A stretch of DNA of 49,472 nt from JBMOGA01 sp049318625 (GTDB taxonomy: Bacteria > Pseudomonadota > Alphaproteobacteria > Rhizobiales > Hyphomicrobiaceae). Both the position numbers and the translations under genes were made by a program. The DNA lies in assembly GCA_049318625.1 (NCBI GenBank), contig JBMOGA010000024.1, positions 1 through 49,472 on the forward strand, given 5' to 3'. Numbering within the stretch: the first letter of the stretch is position 1; the number at the start of each line of letters is the position of its first letter. The notes under the pieces were generated by a model that worked only from the letters and a program-made list of their open reading frames with translations, was not told where the DNA came from and made no database searches. Below, one piece after another: positions 9,010 to 17,365 of this stretch.

Positions 9010-9741
9010 CTAGAACGGCCAGATCACGTCGACGATCTGATGTCCCCAGCCAGGCTGCTGCACCTCCATGATGCGCCCCCGACCTCCATACGAGATTCGG
9101 GCCTCTGCAATCTTGTCGGAGGAGATCACATTATCGGTAGAAATGTCGCGCGGCCGCACGAGCCCTGCCACCCGCAACTCGCGAACCTCTTGATTGACCC
9201 GCACTTCTTGCGATCCCGAGATGACCAAGTTGCCATTCGGCATCACATCGTTGACAACCGCGGCCACCTGCACCTCGATGCTTTCCGACCGCTCGATGGC
9301 GCCCTTGCCTTCCGAACTGGTCGACCCGGTGAAGGTTCCGTTGATGGAACCGTTTCCGGCCCTGTTGAGACCGGTGCCCTTGAACAGGGATTCGCCGGCC
9401 ACCGCGAAATCGTAGGCGCCCGTGAATCCGCGCGACGACTCGCGCGAACGGTTCGTGCTGTTGTCCAGCGACGCGCGGTCGCGCATCGCGATCTTCACGG
9501 TCACCACGTCACCCACCTTCATTGCGCGCGTGTCGCGGAACAGGTCCGCCGACTGGTCCTGCCAGATCGAATTGCCGCGCCGGTAGCGCGGAGCCTGGGT
9601 CGGCTCCATCACCATCGCCACCGTGTTCGCCTTCATGCCCGACCCGACCGGCGTCAACGCCGGCTCGCGGCCGATGTCCTGAACGTTCACGCCGCACCCG
9701 GCGGCAAGAACGGCGAAGGCGCAGACGACAACGTGTTTCAT
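9010..9741 (-). CDS. flgH: Flagellar L-ring protein FlgH (lipoprotein)
   Basis: A 243-residue outer-membrane ring subunit. Residues 1-16 form a lipoprotein signal ending LAAGC, with Cys16 as the lipidation site. The body contains FRDTRAMKVGDVVTVKI, NRAGNGSINGTFTG, and the C-terminal GRGRIMEVQQPGWGHQIVD, all FlgH hallmarks. The ATG at 9741 overlaps the motE stop by four bases. A longer open frame extends upstream but is out of register with any ribosome-binding site and lacks the lipoprotein signal. Confidence 0.95.
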   Translation of the reverse strand: MKHVVVCAFAVLAAGCGVNVQDIGREPALTPVGSGMKANTVAMVMEPTQAPRYRRGNSIWQDQSADLFRDTRAMKVGDVVTVKIAMRDRASLDNSTNRSRESSRGFTGAYDFAVAGESLFKGTGLNRAGNGSINGTFTGSTSSEGKGAIERSESIEVQVAAVVNDVMPNGNLVISGSQEVRVNQEVRELRVAGLVRPRDISTDNVISSDKIAEARISYGGRGRIMEVQQPGWGHQIVDVIWPF

Positions 9742-10613
9742 GGCTTGGCCTCGCGTTGCAGGGCTTTGGCATTGGCGGCCGCCTGTTCGCGGCTTTCGCC
9801 GGTGCGCGCTGCCCCCGCGATCGTCGCGGAGAGGCGGGCCGCCTGCTGCGGATCCATCTCGGCAAGAATGGCACTGGCCGCCCGCGGATCCAGTCGCGTC
9901 ACCATCGCCGCGGCCGTCTCCTCGTCCATGGCGCTGATCTGCGCAGCCGCCGCATCGGGCCGCATTTTTGCGTAGATCCGCAGGAGACCCTCCTGCGCCT
10001 TGTTGACGAAGTCTTCGCGGCGCGCGAGCCACGTCTGATATTCCTTGGTCTTCTTCTCGAGCAGCGCCACGCGCTTGTCGAGTTCCTGCTCGATCTCGGC
10101 CAGCGTGCGCTGTTGCCAGGCGAAGCGGGCATCCGCAGCCGCATCTGCAATGTTGAAACAATACTGCTGCCCGGCACTGGCCTCTTCCGGTGGCGGCTCG
10201 CCCTTCTTGCGGGCTTCGGGCTTGACGGGAACCGCAGCGCCGGGCGGCAACGGCGCCGCCTTCCCAGCCGCTGCCGAGGCCGGCGGCTGGTTCTTGGGAT
10301 CGGGCGTCGCGCCGGTGATGATCGGCGACATCGGCATGCGCGCTGGTGCGCCCGGCTGCGCGTTGAGGATCGTGGCTTCGCGCGCATCCTCCGCCTGCGG
10401 AGGCCGCGGCCACGGCGCAATGCCCTGACCCGGCTTGCTGACGACCGGCCGGACGAACGGGGACGGCGCCAGCGGCGCCTGCGGCTCGTTGGTGCCCGGA
10501 TACACTACCACCGTCTGCCAGGACTCTTGTGCGCCGAGCACACCGCTGCCGAGCCCCAATGTCGCCAGGACCGCCAGCATTACGCGCCGAAGTGCCAAAC
10601 CCCGCCCCGTCAT
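9738..10613 (-). CDS. motE: MotE-like periplasmic motility chaperone
   Basis: A 291-residue exported protein: signal peptide to about residue 28 (GVLGA), a long Pro/Ala-rich region, a single Cys at 152, a coiled coil at about 160-210 (IEQELDKRVALLEKKTKEYQ) and a C-terminal MgtE-N-like helical repeat (AKMRPDAAAAQISAMDEE, then RLDPRAASAILAEMDP). In Sinorhizobium, MotE in this exact position (flgI-motE-flgH) is a chaperone for MotC. MotC is encoded at 1581-2738. Overlaps of four bases with both neighbours imply coupled translation. The single cysteine would allow a disulfide-linked dimer, which is inference. Confidence 0.8.
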   Translation of the reverse strand: MTGRGLALRRVMLAVLATLGLGSGVLGAQESWQTVVVYPGTNEPQAPLAPSPFVRPVVSKPGQGIAPWPRPPQAEDAREATILNAQPGAPARMPMSPIITGATPDPKNQPPASAAAGKAAPLPPGAAVPVKPEARKKGEPPPEEASAGQQYCFNIADAAADARFAWQQRTLAEIEQELDKRVALLEKKTKEYQTWLARREDFVNKAQEGLLRIYAKMRPDAAAAQISAMDEETAAAMVTRLDPRAASAILAEMDPQQAARLSATIAGAARTGESREQAAANAKALQREAKP

Positions 10614-11707
10614 TGCACGACCAGATCGGCTTGCAGCGCACCGGCCGACTTGATCGCCTGCAGGATCGCGATGATACCGGTCGGTTTGAGGCCCATGCGG
10701 TTGAGACCCGCCACCAGGGATTCGAGGCTCGTGCCGCGCATGATCGCCATCTTGCCCCCAGCCTGATCGGCGGTGACGAATGTTTCAGGCGTCACCACGG
10801 TCTCGCCGCGCGAGAACGGCAGCGGTTGCGAGGCCTTCGGCGCCTCGGTCACGCGCACGGTCAGGCTGCCGTGCGAGACGGCGACGGTCGACACCTGCAC
10901 ATCCTTGCCGATCACGATCGTGCCGGTGCGCTCGTCGATGACCACGCGGGCCGGCGTATCCGGATTGACGATCAGCTCGCCGATCTCGGCAACGAAACGT
11001 GCCGGCGCGATGCGTGCCGGCTTCTGCAGCACCACGGTGCGCAAATCCTCCTCGCGGGCCACGCGCTGCCCCCAGCGCTGCTCGCTGAACACGTTGATCG
11101 CATCGACGACACGCACCGCGGTCGCGAAATCGGGATTGCGAAGCTCCAGCACGACGGTCTGCTCGTCAGAGAACCGCCCTGCGAGTTCGCGTTCGACCAG
11201 CGCCCCATTCGGCACGCGTCCCGTGGTCGGCACGCCCTGCGTCACCGTCTCCGCACGGCCGCCGGCCGCGAAGCCCGAAACCGCAACGGGGCCCTGCGCG
11301 ACCGAGTAGATCTGATTGTCCGCGCCGTAGAGCGGCGTCAGGACCAGCGAGCCCCCGGCCAGCGAGGTTGCATCGCCGAGCGACGACACGGTGATGTCGA
11401 TGCGGGCGCCACGTCCCGCGAACGCCGGCAGCTCCGCCGTCACGATCACTGCGGCGACGTTCTTCGTCCGCGCATTCTGGTTGCGCACGTTGACGCCCAT
11501 GCGGTCCAGCATCGACTGGATGGATTGATTGGTGAAGGGCGCGTTGCGCAGGCTATCGCCCGTACCGTTGAGACCGATCACCAGGCCGTAGCCGACAAGC
11601 TGGTTGGCGCGCACGCCCTGGACACCCGCGATGTCCTTGATGCGCGCCGCCGCGTCTGCGCCGGTGCTGAAAACCACCATGAGGAGGGCAAGAAGGGCGC
11701 GCGCCAT
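10610..11707 (-). CDS. flgI: Flagellar P-ring protein FlgI
   Basis: A 365-residue periplasmic ring subunit with a signal peptide (cleavage near DAAA, residues 17-20). The mature start RIKDIAGVQGVRANQLVGYG is the FlgI hallmark, followed by LVIGLNGTGDS and MLDRMGVNV. The C-terminus contains ETFVTADQAGGKMAIMRGTS and SLVAGLNRMGLKPTGIIAIL. Length fits the family. The ATG abuts the flgA stop and the stop overlaps motE by four bases. FlgA, the P-ring chaperone, is encoded immediately upstream. Confidence 0.96.
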   Translation of the reverse strand: MARALLALLMVVFSTGADAAARIKDIAGVQGVRANQLVGYGLVIGLNGTGDSLRNAPFTNQSIQSMLDRMGVNVRNQNARTKNVAAVIVTAELPAFAGRGARIDITVSSLGDATSLAGGSLVLTPLYGADNQIYSVAQGPVAVSGFAAGGRAETVTQGVPTTGRVPNGALVERELAGRFSDEQTVVLELRNPDFATAVRVVDAINVFSEQRWGQRVAREEDLRTVVLQKPARIAPARFVAEIGELIVNPDTPARVVIDERTGTIVIGKDVQVSTVAVSHGSLTVRVTEAPKASQPLPFSRGETVVTPETFVTADQAGGKMAIMRGTSLESLVAGLNRMGLKPTGIIAILQAIKSAGALQADLVVQ

Positions 11708-12189
11708 CAGAACCCGCCCAATCGACTGGTGCCGTCGGCCATGATCACGCCCTTGATGGTTAGGCCACTATCTACGTTCTGCACACTGATCATATCACCA
11801 GCGCCGCCCGACTGGAGGGCGATACCCCCGGCCGTGATGGTCAAGCCGTCCGCCTGATAGACCAGCGAAACCGGCCGGCCGTGCTTCACCACATCGGCAT
11901 TCTTCACCGCGTTCAAAGGCACGAGCTGGCCGGGCAGCAGCGTTCTGCGGGCAATTTTTCCCGCCAGTTCCGCGGCATTGTCGAAAACGGTGAGGCGCAC
12001 GTTCGGGTCGACCCGATAAAGCTTGTTGTAGAACATCTCCGCGCCGATCACGTCGCCCGGATAGATGGCCGAGCGCGGAACGGGCAACTCCCGGGTTTCC
12101 CCGGCCGCCGGCGCCGCACCGGCGCCAAAGGCCGCGAGCCCTGCGGCGACGGCCAACGCGCCTACCATCCGTCGCATGACACTGCTCAC
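11707..12189 (-). CDS. flgA: P-ring assembly chaperone FlgA
   Basis: A 160-residue exported protein needed for FlgI polymerisation. A signal peptide spans about residues 1-29. The SAF-like domain follows: LPVPRSAIYPGDVIGAEM, then ARRTLLPGQLVPLNAVKN, VSLVYQADGLTITAGG and a C-terminal VQNVDSGLTIKGVI. GTG at 12189 is preferred because AGGGAG lies seven bases upstream. ATG four codons later is the alternative. It sits between flgG and flgI as in other rhizobia. Confidence 0.9.
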   Translation of the reverse strand: MSSVMRRMVGALAVAAGLAAFGAGAAPAAGETRELPVPRSAIYPGDVIGAEMFYNKLYRVDPNVRLTVFDNAAELAGKIARRTLLPGQLVPLNAVKNADVVKHGRPVSLVYQADGLTITAGGIALQSGGAGDMISVQNVDSGLTIKGVIMADGTSRLGGF

Positions 12190-12201
12190 GAACGTTCTCC
12201 C

Positions 12202-12990
12202 TTAGCGAATGCCCTTGCTCACGGTCCCGAACATCTCGTCGGCGGCCTGAATGACCTTGGAGTTCATCTCGTAGGACCGCTGAGCGGAGATGAGCTCGGT
12301 GATTTCGCGAACCGGATCAACGTTCGAGTTCTCGAGATAGCCCTGATGGAGCTTGGCAAAGCCCGGATCGCCGGGCACGCCCACGACAGCGGCGCCCGAG
12401 GCCGGTGTCTCCTTGTACATGTTGCCGCCGAGCGGCAGCAGGCCGGCATCGTTGACGAAGTTGGCGAGCGTCAGCTGGCCGAGCAGGGTCGTCGTCGTCG
12501 CCGTTCCGGACCGCGCGTAGACCTGTCCGGTCTCGTTGATCACGACTTCGGTGGCATCGGGAGGAATGGTGATGCCCGGCTGGACCGTATACCCCTCCGC
12601 CGTCACGATCTCACCGCTGCCGTTCTTGTTGAACGCGCCGGCGCGCGTGTACATCGTTTCGTTGTTCGGCCCGTTGATCTGGAACCAGCCGCGACCGTTG
12701 AGTGCGACATCGAGCGGGTTGCCGGTATTGGCGAGCGCACCCTGGAGATGGAGATTGCGGATCGCGACCGTGCGCACGCCGAGGCCGATCTCGGCGCCTT
12801 CCGGCACGGTGTTCTGCCCTCCGGACGCCGGCACGCCGGCCAGACGCTCCGCCTGATAGATCAGGTCGGTGAACTCCGCGCGCGAGCGCTTGAAGCCCGT
12901 CGTGTTGATGTTCGCGATATTGTTGGCGATGACTTCGGAGTTGACCTGCTGGGCGTGCATGCCCGTGGCAGCGATGGCGAGCGTTCTCAA
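12202..12990 (-). CDS. flgG: Flagellar distal rod protein FlgG
   Basis: A 262-residue rod subunit. The N-terminus MRTLAIAATGMHAQQVN continues into NNIANINTTGFKRSRAEF, the rod/hook family signature. The C-terminus contains GYLENSNVDPVREITELI and SYEMNSKVIQAADEMF, both FlgG-specific. The start is TTG at 12990 with GGAG eight bases upstream. No ATG gives the conserved N-terminus. It lies 14 bases from fliE. Confidence 0.95.
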   Translation of the reverse strand: MRTLAIAATGMHAQQVNSEVIANNIANINTTGFKRSRAEFTDLIYQAERLAGVPASGGQNTVPEGAEIGLGVRTVAIRNLHLQGALANTGNPLDVALNGRGWFQINGPNNETMYTRAGAFNKNGSGEIVTAEGYTVQPGITIPPDATEVVINETGQVYARSGTATTTTLLGQLTLANFVNDAGLLPLGGNMYKETPASGAAVVGVPGDPGFAKLHQGYLENSNVDPVREITELISAQRSYEMNSKVIQAADEMFGTVSKGIR

Positions 12991-13004
12991 AACAGGTTCT
13001 CCGT

Positions 13005-13328
13005 TCAGATCTGCATGCGACTAATCTCGAGGTAGGCTTGAACGATCTTGTCACGGACCGCCAGGCTGCTCTGCAGGCTTTGCTCGGCAGCCATCACCGC
13101 CTCGACCACCTGCTGCACCGACGCCTGGCCGCGCACGCCCGCCGCCGATGTCGCTTCACTGGCCTTCACGGCATCGATCGAGCTGTTGATCATATTGCCC
13201 AGCACCGCGGCGAAGTCGCCGTCGCCCTTCGTTGCCGCGGCGGCCGAGGCCTCCGAAGCCCTCGTCTGATTGAACGTGTCTGCGGAAGACGTGCCGTAAA
13301 GGCGCGCAATGGAGACCTGATCGATCAT
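13005..13328 (-). CDS. fliE: Flagellar hook-basal body complex protein FliE
   Basis: A 107-residue adaptor between the MS ring and the proximal rod. The C-terminal half carries SVQQVVEAVMAAEQSLQSSL followed by AVRDKIVQAYLEISRMQI, the FliE family core. Length is usual. It overlaps flgC by four bases in the flgB-flgC-fliE order. Confidence 0.93.
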   Translation of the reverse strand: MIDQVSIARLYGTSSADTFNQTRASEASAAAATKGDGDFAAVLGNMINSSIDAVKASEATSAAGVRGQASVQQVVEAVMAAEQSLQSSLAVRDKIVQAYLEISRMQI

Positions 13329-13744
13329 GACGTCCTCAGCATATCGATGGTGAGCGAGATCATCTCGCGTGTCTGCTTCACCACTTGAAGGTTGGCCTGG
13401 TACGAACGGTTGGCCTCACGCATGTCGGCGAGCTCGACCAGCACATTGACGTTCGGCAGCTTGACATACCCGTTGGCATCCGCCGCCGGATGGCCGGGGC
13501 GGTGCTCCATCCGGAACGGCGCCTTGTCGGTGTCGAGCCCGGAAACCTTGACGATATTGGCGCCACTCGCATCGTCAAGTGCGCTCTCGAAGCTGATGGT
13601 CTTGCGCGCATAGGGATCCGAACCGGGAGTCTTGCCGGTCGATTCCGCGTTGGCCATGTTTTCGGAGACGAGCGTCAACCGCCGCGACTGGACTTCGAGA
13701 CCGGTCGAGGCGATTCGCAGCGATGCCTTGAGAGGATCGATCAT
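13325..13744 (-). CDS. flgC: Flagellar proximal rod protein FlgC
   Basis: A 139-residue rod subunit. The N-terminus has ASTGLEVQSRRLTLVSENMA followed by NAESTG. The C-terminus has VKLPNVNVLVELADM then READNRSYQA-like sequence, as expected of FlgC. It ends four bases into fliE and begins three bases after flgB. Length is normal for the family. Confidence 0.94.
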   Translation of the reverse strand: MIDPLKASLRIASTGLEVQSRRLTLVSENMANAESTGKTPGSDPYARKTISFESALDDASGANIVKVSGLDTDKAPFRMEHRPGHPAADANGYVKLPNVNVLVELADMREANRSYQANLQVVKQTREMISLTIDMLRTS

Positions 13745-13747
13745 CCG

Positions 13748-14128
13748 CTACCCCTTCGTGCTCGCGAGCAGCATCTTGTGGAACGACTTGGTCACCGTGG
13801 TATTGAGCGCGAATGACCGCTGCACATCGCCGGCCTTCAGCATCTCCTGCTCGAGATTGACCGAGTTCCCGGAATGAACGACCGCCCAGGAATTCTCGGT
13901 ATCCTGCTCGGACGTCGTGTGTTGATTGGCCGACAGCGGAATGTGCTCTGGCCGGGTGGTCGCAAGCCGCACCTGCATCCCGCTGAGCACTTCCTCGAAA
14001 GGCTGTACGTCGAGCGATCGGTAGCCCGGCGTGTTGGCGTTGGCGACGTTCCCCGCGACGGTCGTCTGCCGCAGCGTGAGCCACTGGTTGTGGCGGGACG
14101 TCAAATTGAAGATGTTCTCGGCTTTCAT
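13748..14128 (-). CDS. flgB: Flagellar proximal rod protein FlgB
   Basis: A 126-residue rod subunit. It contains NQWLTLRQTTVAGNVANANT then PGYRSLDVQPFEEVL, the FlgB signature. The C-terminus is NLEQEMLKAGDVQRSFALN followed by VTKSFHKMLLAS. As first gene of flgB-flgC-fliE-flgG, it probably follows a promoter in the 92-base gap upstream, which also contains a hairpin. Confidence 0.94.
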   Translation of the reverse strand: MKAENIFNLTSRHNQWLTLRQTTVAGNVANANTPGYRSLDVQPFEEVLSGMQVRLATTRPEHIPLSANQHTTSEQDTENSWAVVHSGNSVNLEQEMLKAGDVQRSFALNTTVTKSFHKMLLASTKG

Positions 14129-14188
14129 AGCCCCACTGCTCCTATGCCAACATCAGCAGGGATAGAGCAGTGAACTTGTCCGGGGCTT

Positions 14189-14211
14189 GTCGGGCGCCTT
14201 GGCGGCCCGAC
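14189..14211 (-). terminator. Hairpin between the 14221-14691 gene and flgB
   Basis: Arms GTCGGGC (14189-14195) and GCCCGAC (14205-14211) are complementary, with a further GCC/GGC pairing inside. There is no U-tract on the minus strand. It may be a weak terminator or a processing structure between two transcription units. Confidence 0.3.
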
Positions 14212-14220
14212 CGCCGTCGA

Positions 14221-14691
14221 TCAGGCGGCGGAGCCTTGCCCGACGCCGGCCTCGAATGCCCGCCCGCGCGCGCGTCCGATGCGGGCATTCTCGACGGCCG
14301 AGCGCAGATAGCGCGTGTTCTCGTCGGGATCGGTACAGCCGGTACTGAAGGAGATGTAGTTGATCTCGACACCCGCCGCGAGCGACTCGAGCAGCAGGCG
14401 GAAATAGACGTCGACCCGCTGGTGATGGAATTCCATGTCCAGCATCACCGAAGGCTCGCGACCCCAATCGAGAACGATATCGGCCGATGCGCCGAACCGG
14501 ATCGTGCCCGGCTTGAAGAACATCTCCGTCGAGGAGTTGATCAGTGTGCGGTTATTAGCGAACTGCTCGGTCCGCACATAGGCGACGAAATCGGCGGGCT
14601 CGATCAGCCGCAGCTCGGCCGCCACTTCCCGCAGACTTTCCGCCAGGGCTTGCTCACGCTCCCGCAGGAAGTCGTTGCCTTGCTTCAACAT
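14221..14691 (-). CDS. Uncharacterised protein in the flagellar operon
   Basis: A 156-residue soluble protein that I do not recognise as a named family. The start is helical and charged (FLREREQALAESLREVAAEL). The middle is mixed alpha/beta with FKPGTIRFGASADIVLDWG, then MEFHHQRVDVYFRLLLESL and INYISFSTGCTDPDENTRYL. No signal peptide or membrane span is visible. It starts only four bases after the flhB stop and is followed by flgB after 92 bases, so it is co-transcribed with motA-fliN-flhB. A role in motility is inferred from position alone. Confidence 0.75.
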   Translation of the reverse strand: MLKQGNDFLREREQALAESLREVAAELRLIEPADFVAYVRTEQFANNRTLINSSTEMFFKPGTIRFGASADIVLDWGREPSVMLDMEFHHQRVDVYFRLLLESLAAGVEINYISFSTGCTDPDENTRYLRSAVENARIGRARGRAFEAGVGQGSAA

Positions 14692-14695
14692 GAAA

Positions 14696-15793
14696 TCATG
14701 CCCCCGAAACTGAAACTGAGGGCCGCTGGCCCGGCTTGCGACTCATGAGGAAGTAGACGACGCTCGCGACGGCCTTGTAGAACTCGGCAGGGATGGCCTG
14801 ATCGACCCGCACCTTGCTGTAAAGCGCGCGCGCCAGGGGCTTGTCCTCGACGATCGGAATGTTGTGCTCCTCCGCGATGGCACGAATGCGGAGCGCGACC
14901 AGATCCTGCCCCTTCGCAACAACGACCGGAGCCGCGCTTTCTTCCCGCACGTAGCGCATTGCGATCGCGTAGTGCGTCGGATTGGTGATGACGAACGTCG
15001 CCCGCGGCACCGCCGCCAGCATGCGCTGGCGCGAGCGCTGACGCGCCAGAGACCGTTGACGCGCCTTGATGAGCGGATCGCCATCGAGCTGTTTGTGCTC
15101 GTCCTTCACTTCCTGTTTGGTCATGCGCAGCTCCGAGAGCCAGTGCAGGCGCGACCAGATGACGTCGGCGGTGACCAGGAACAGCGTGGCGATGGCCAGC
15201 AGCAGGATCGCGCGGCCGGCCATGCTCTTCACGTGCAACGGCAAACCCGCCGGTTCCATGAACAGCGCATTGACGAAGTCGTTCTGCGACCACCGCAGGA
15301 ACAGCACGGCGACGGCACCGACGGCGGCGAGTTTGAACAGCGACTTGAGGAACTCGACGACCCCCTGGACACCGAACAGCCGCTTCCAACCACTGGCCGG
15401 CGATATCCGCGACCAGTCGGGCTTGATCCGGTCGTAGGCGAATTGCGGCGGGTTCTGCGCGAACGAAGCCGCGAAACCGGAAACCATCAGCAGGATGGCG
15501 ATCGGCGCAACGAGCAGGGCTGCGCCGGCGAATGCGAAGGCGACCAGCCGGCTCGCATCCGCGCCGTTCTCGATCGGCCACTCGTGGGCCTGGCTGATGA
15601 AGCGGGTGAGCGTCGACGCCAGCTCCAGCGAGCGATCGCCGATCATGTAGGTCGTCGCGATGAGAATGCCGAACAGCGACACCGAGATGGAGGCTTCCTT
15701 CGAGAACGGAACGTTGCCGCGCTCGATGGCGTCCCGAGTTTTCTTCTCGGTTGCCTCTTCTGTTTTGCTGTCTTTTTCCTGTTCGCCGGCCAT
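14696..15793 (-). CDS. flhB: Flagellar export switch protein FlhB
   Basis: A 365-residue export-apparatus membrane protein. The charged start EKDSKTEEATEKKTRDAIERG is followed by four membrane segments within residues 35-215. The cytoplasmic domain carries the autocleavage motif NPTH at 271-274 inside FVITNPTHYAIAMRY. Self-cleavage there switches export from rod/hook to filament proteins in concert with FliK, encoded at 100-1584. ATG start; fliN lies 61 bases upstream. In related genomes fliG sits in this gap. Confidence 0.96.
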   Translation of the reverse strand: MAGEQEKDSKTEEATEKKTRDAIERGNVPFSKEASISVSLFGILIATTYMIGDRSLELASTLTRFISQAHEWPIENGADASRLVAFAFAGAALLVAPIAILLMVSGFAASFAQNPPQFAYDRIKPDWSRISPASGWKRLFGVQGVVEFLKSLFKLAAVGAVAVLFLRWSQNDFVNALFMEPAGLPLHVKSMAGRAILLLAIATLFLVTADVIWSRLHWLSELRMTKQEVKDEHKQLDGDPLIKARQRSLARQRSRQRMLAAVPRATFVITNPTHYAIAMRYVREESAAPVVVAKGQDLVALRIRAIAEEHNIPIVEDKPLARALYSKVRVDQAIPAEFYKAVASVVYFLMSRKPGQRPSVSVSGA

Positions 15794-15854
15794 GGCCGAA
15801 TCACCGCGAGAAGGTTGAGGCGAGGAGGAGCGAGACTACGACGACGAGGCGACC

Positions 15855-16256
15855 CTAGGCGGCACGGTCGGGCACGCCGCCCGCAACCACCTCGGTCAGC
15901 GAAATGCCGAACCTCGAATTGCCTTCCTCCAGCACGACGACCTCGCCGCGGGCGATGACCCGGCCGTTGACCACCACGTCGACCGGCTCGCCGACCCTGC
16001 GGTCGAGCGGGATGACGGCGCCGCGGCCGAGCTTGACGAGGCTCGAGACCGGCATCGTCGTCGAGCCGAGCACGACCGACACGGTGACCGGGATGTGCAG
16101 GACGACATCGATGTTGCGCTGCTGGTCGGCCTCGCCGGCCTTGGCCTGCGCCGCCGCTCCCAGTGCCGCCGCGAGTTCCTCGCGACTGTTCGCGAGTTCG
16201 CTGGCGAAATCCGCCATCTGGGGAAGTGCGGCCTTGGCATCTTGAGTTTGAGACAT
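15855..16256 (-). CDS. fliN: Flagellar motor switch protein FliN
   Basis: A 133-residue C-ring component. An N-terminal extension (residues 1-47) precedes the SpoA-type domain: VVLHIPVTVSVVLGSTTM, VSSLVKLGRGAVIPLDRR, VDVVVNGRVIARGEVVVLEE and FGISLTEVV. These are the conserved FliN blocks. It lies 19 bases after motA and 61 before flhB. FliM and FliG, the other two C-ring proteins, are not encoded nearby, although they often flank fliN in rhizobia. Confidence 0.94.
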   Translation of the reverse strand: MSQTQDAKAALPQMADFASELANSREELAAALGAAAQAKAGEADQQRNIDVVLHIPVTVSVVLGSTTMPVSSLVKLGRGAVIPLDRRVGEPVDVVVNGRVIARGEVVVLEEGNSRFGISLTEVVAGGVPDRAA

Positions 16257-16275
16257 CTGTCACCCGATAGAGGCG

Positions 16276-17160
16276 TTAAGCGGCTTTCTTCTGTGTTTCC
16301 GCGGCCCCACCGCCACCGCTGATCTGCTGCTCGACCTCGTCGATGGTCGGCCGCTCGTAGGCGGAGATCGCCTTGCGGCCATGCTCCACCGCGACCTGCG
16401 GCATGGCGCCGTTCATGAACGCGAGCAGCGACTGTTTGGCGATGACGTAGAGGCGCAGGCGCTTCTCGCGACCGGTCTTCATCTTGGTCGCGATCGGAGA
16501 CACGAACGAGTAGGAGAAGAAGATGCCGGCGAACGTGCCGACCAGCGCGGCGCCGATCATCTTGCCGAGATACTCCGGCGGCTTGTCCAGCGATCCCATG
16601 GCCTTGATGACGCCGAGCACGGCGGCGACGATGCCGATCGCCGGCAGGCCCTCCGACATGGCGTACATCGAGTGATACGATTTGAGCTTGTCGGCGCGCA
16701 GTGTCGAGATTTCCTCGTCCATCAGCGCTTCGATTTCGTGCGTTCGCGCATTGCCGATCAGGATGAGACGGCAATAGTCGCAGATAAACGTCATCAGGTC
16801 CTCGTTGGCGAGAACCAGCGGGAAGTTCTGGAACAGCGGCGACTCGTCCGGCTTCTCGACGTGTGCCTCGACCTCGCTGCGCGGCTTGCTGCGGATCTCG
16901 CGCATCAGCGCATAGAGCAGGCCGAGCAGCTCCAGGTACTCCTGGTCGGTCGGGCCGACGTTCTTGAACGCCTCGATGAAGCCCTTGCTCGCGTCCTTGA
17001 TGATCTTCATCGGATTGGCGACGACGAACGTGCCGATCGACATGCCGAGAATGATCACGAACTCCCAAGGCTGCCAGATGACCTCGACATGGCCACCCAT
17101 CGCCGTGAAGCCACCGAGCATACAGCCGAGTGTGATCACCAATCCGATGATGACGGTCAC
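16276..17160 (-). CDS. motA: Flagellar motor stator protein MotA
   Basis: A 294-residue stator channel subunit. Four membrane segments are visible: about residues 2-18, 30-50, 168-188 and 202-222, with the long cytoplasmic loop between the second and third. MotA blocks are VITLGCMLGGFTAMGG, EGLPAIGIVAAVLGVIKAM and LGKMIGAALVGTFAGIFFSY. The GTG start at 17160 has GGGAG eight bases upstream. It heads the motA-fliN-flhB operon and is divergent from the 17366 gene. MotB is encoded far away, in the fliF block. Confidence 0.95.
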   Translation of the reverse strand: MTVIIGLVITLGCMLGGFTAMGGHVEVIWQPWEFVIILGMSIGTFVVANPMKIIKDASKGFIEAFKNVGPTDQEYLELLGLLYALMREIRSKPRSEVEAHVEKPDESPLFQNFPLVLANEDLMTFICDYCRLILIGNARTHEIEALMDEEISTLRADKLKSYHSMYAMSEGLPAIGIVAAVLGVIKAMGSLDKPPEYLGKMIGAALVGTFAGIFFSYSFVSPIATKMKTGREKRLRLYVIAKQSLLAFMNGAMPQVAVEHGRKAISAYERPTIDEVEQQISGGGGAAETQKKAA

Positions 17161-17365
17161 GCAAGTGTCTCCCAGTGGCTCATGACGTCTCCGAGTTCAA
17201 ACATTGCCCGCTTGCGCCAAGCTGGCCCCGCGATGCGGCAAACCTCGGCCCGCGCATCGGACCGCCGGTCAGCCCCGGATAAGGCGGGACACGCATCATC
17301 CGGCTCACAGCCCGACCCCCATTGACGGCGCATGCCCGCAGGCCGCGCAACGAACGAGGTCACCC
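17161..17365. promoter_or_regulatory. Divergent promoter region, motA / 17366 gene
   Basis: These 205 bases separate two divergent flagellar operons and must hold both promoters. I find no clear sigma-70, sigma-54 or sigma-28 consensus by eye. It is a logical target for FtcR. Confidence 0.4.
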
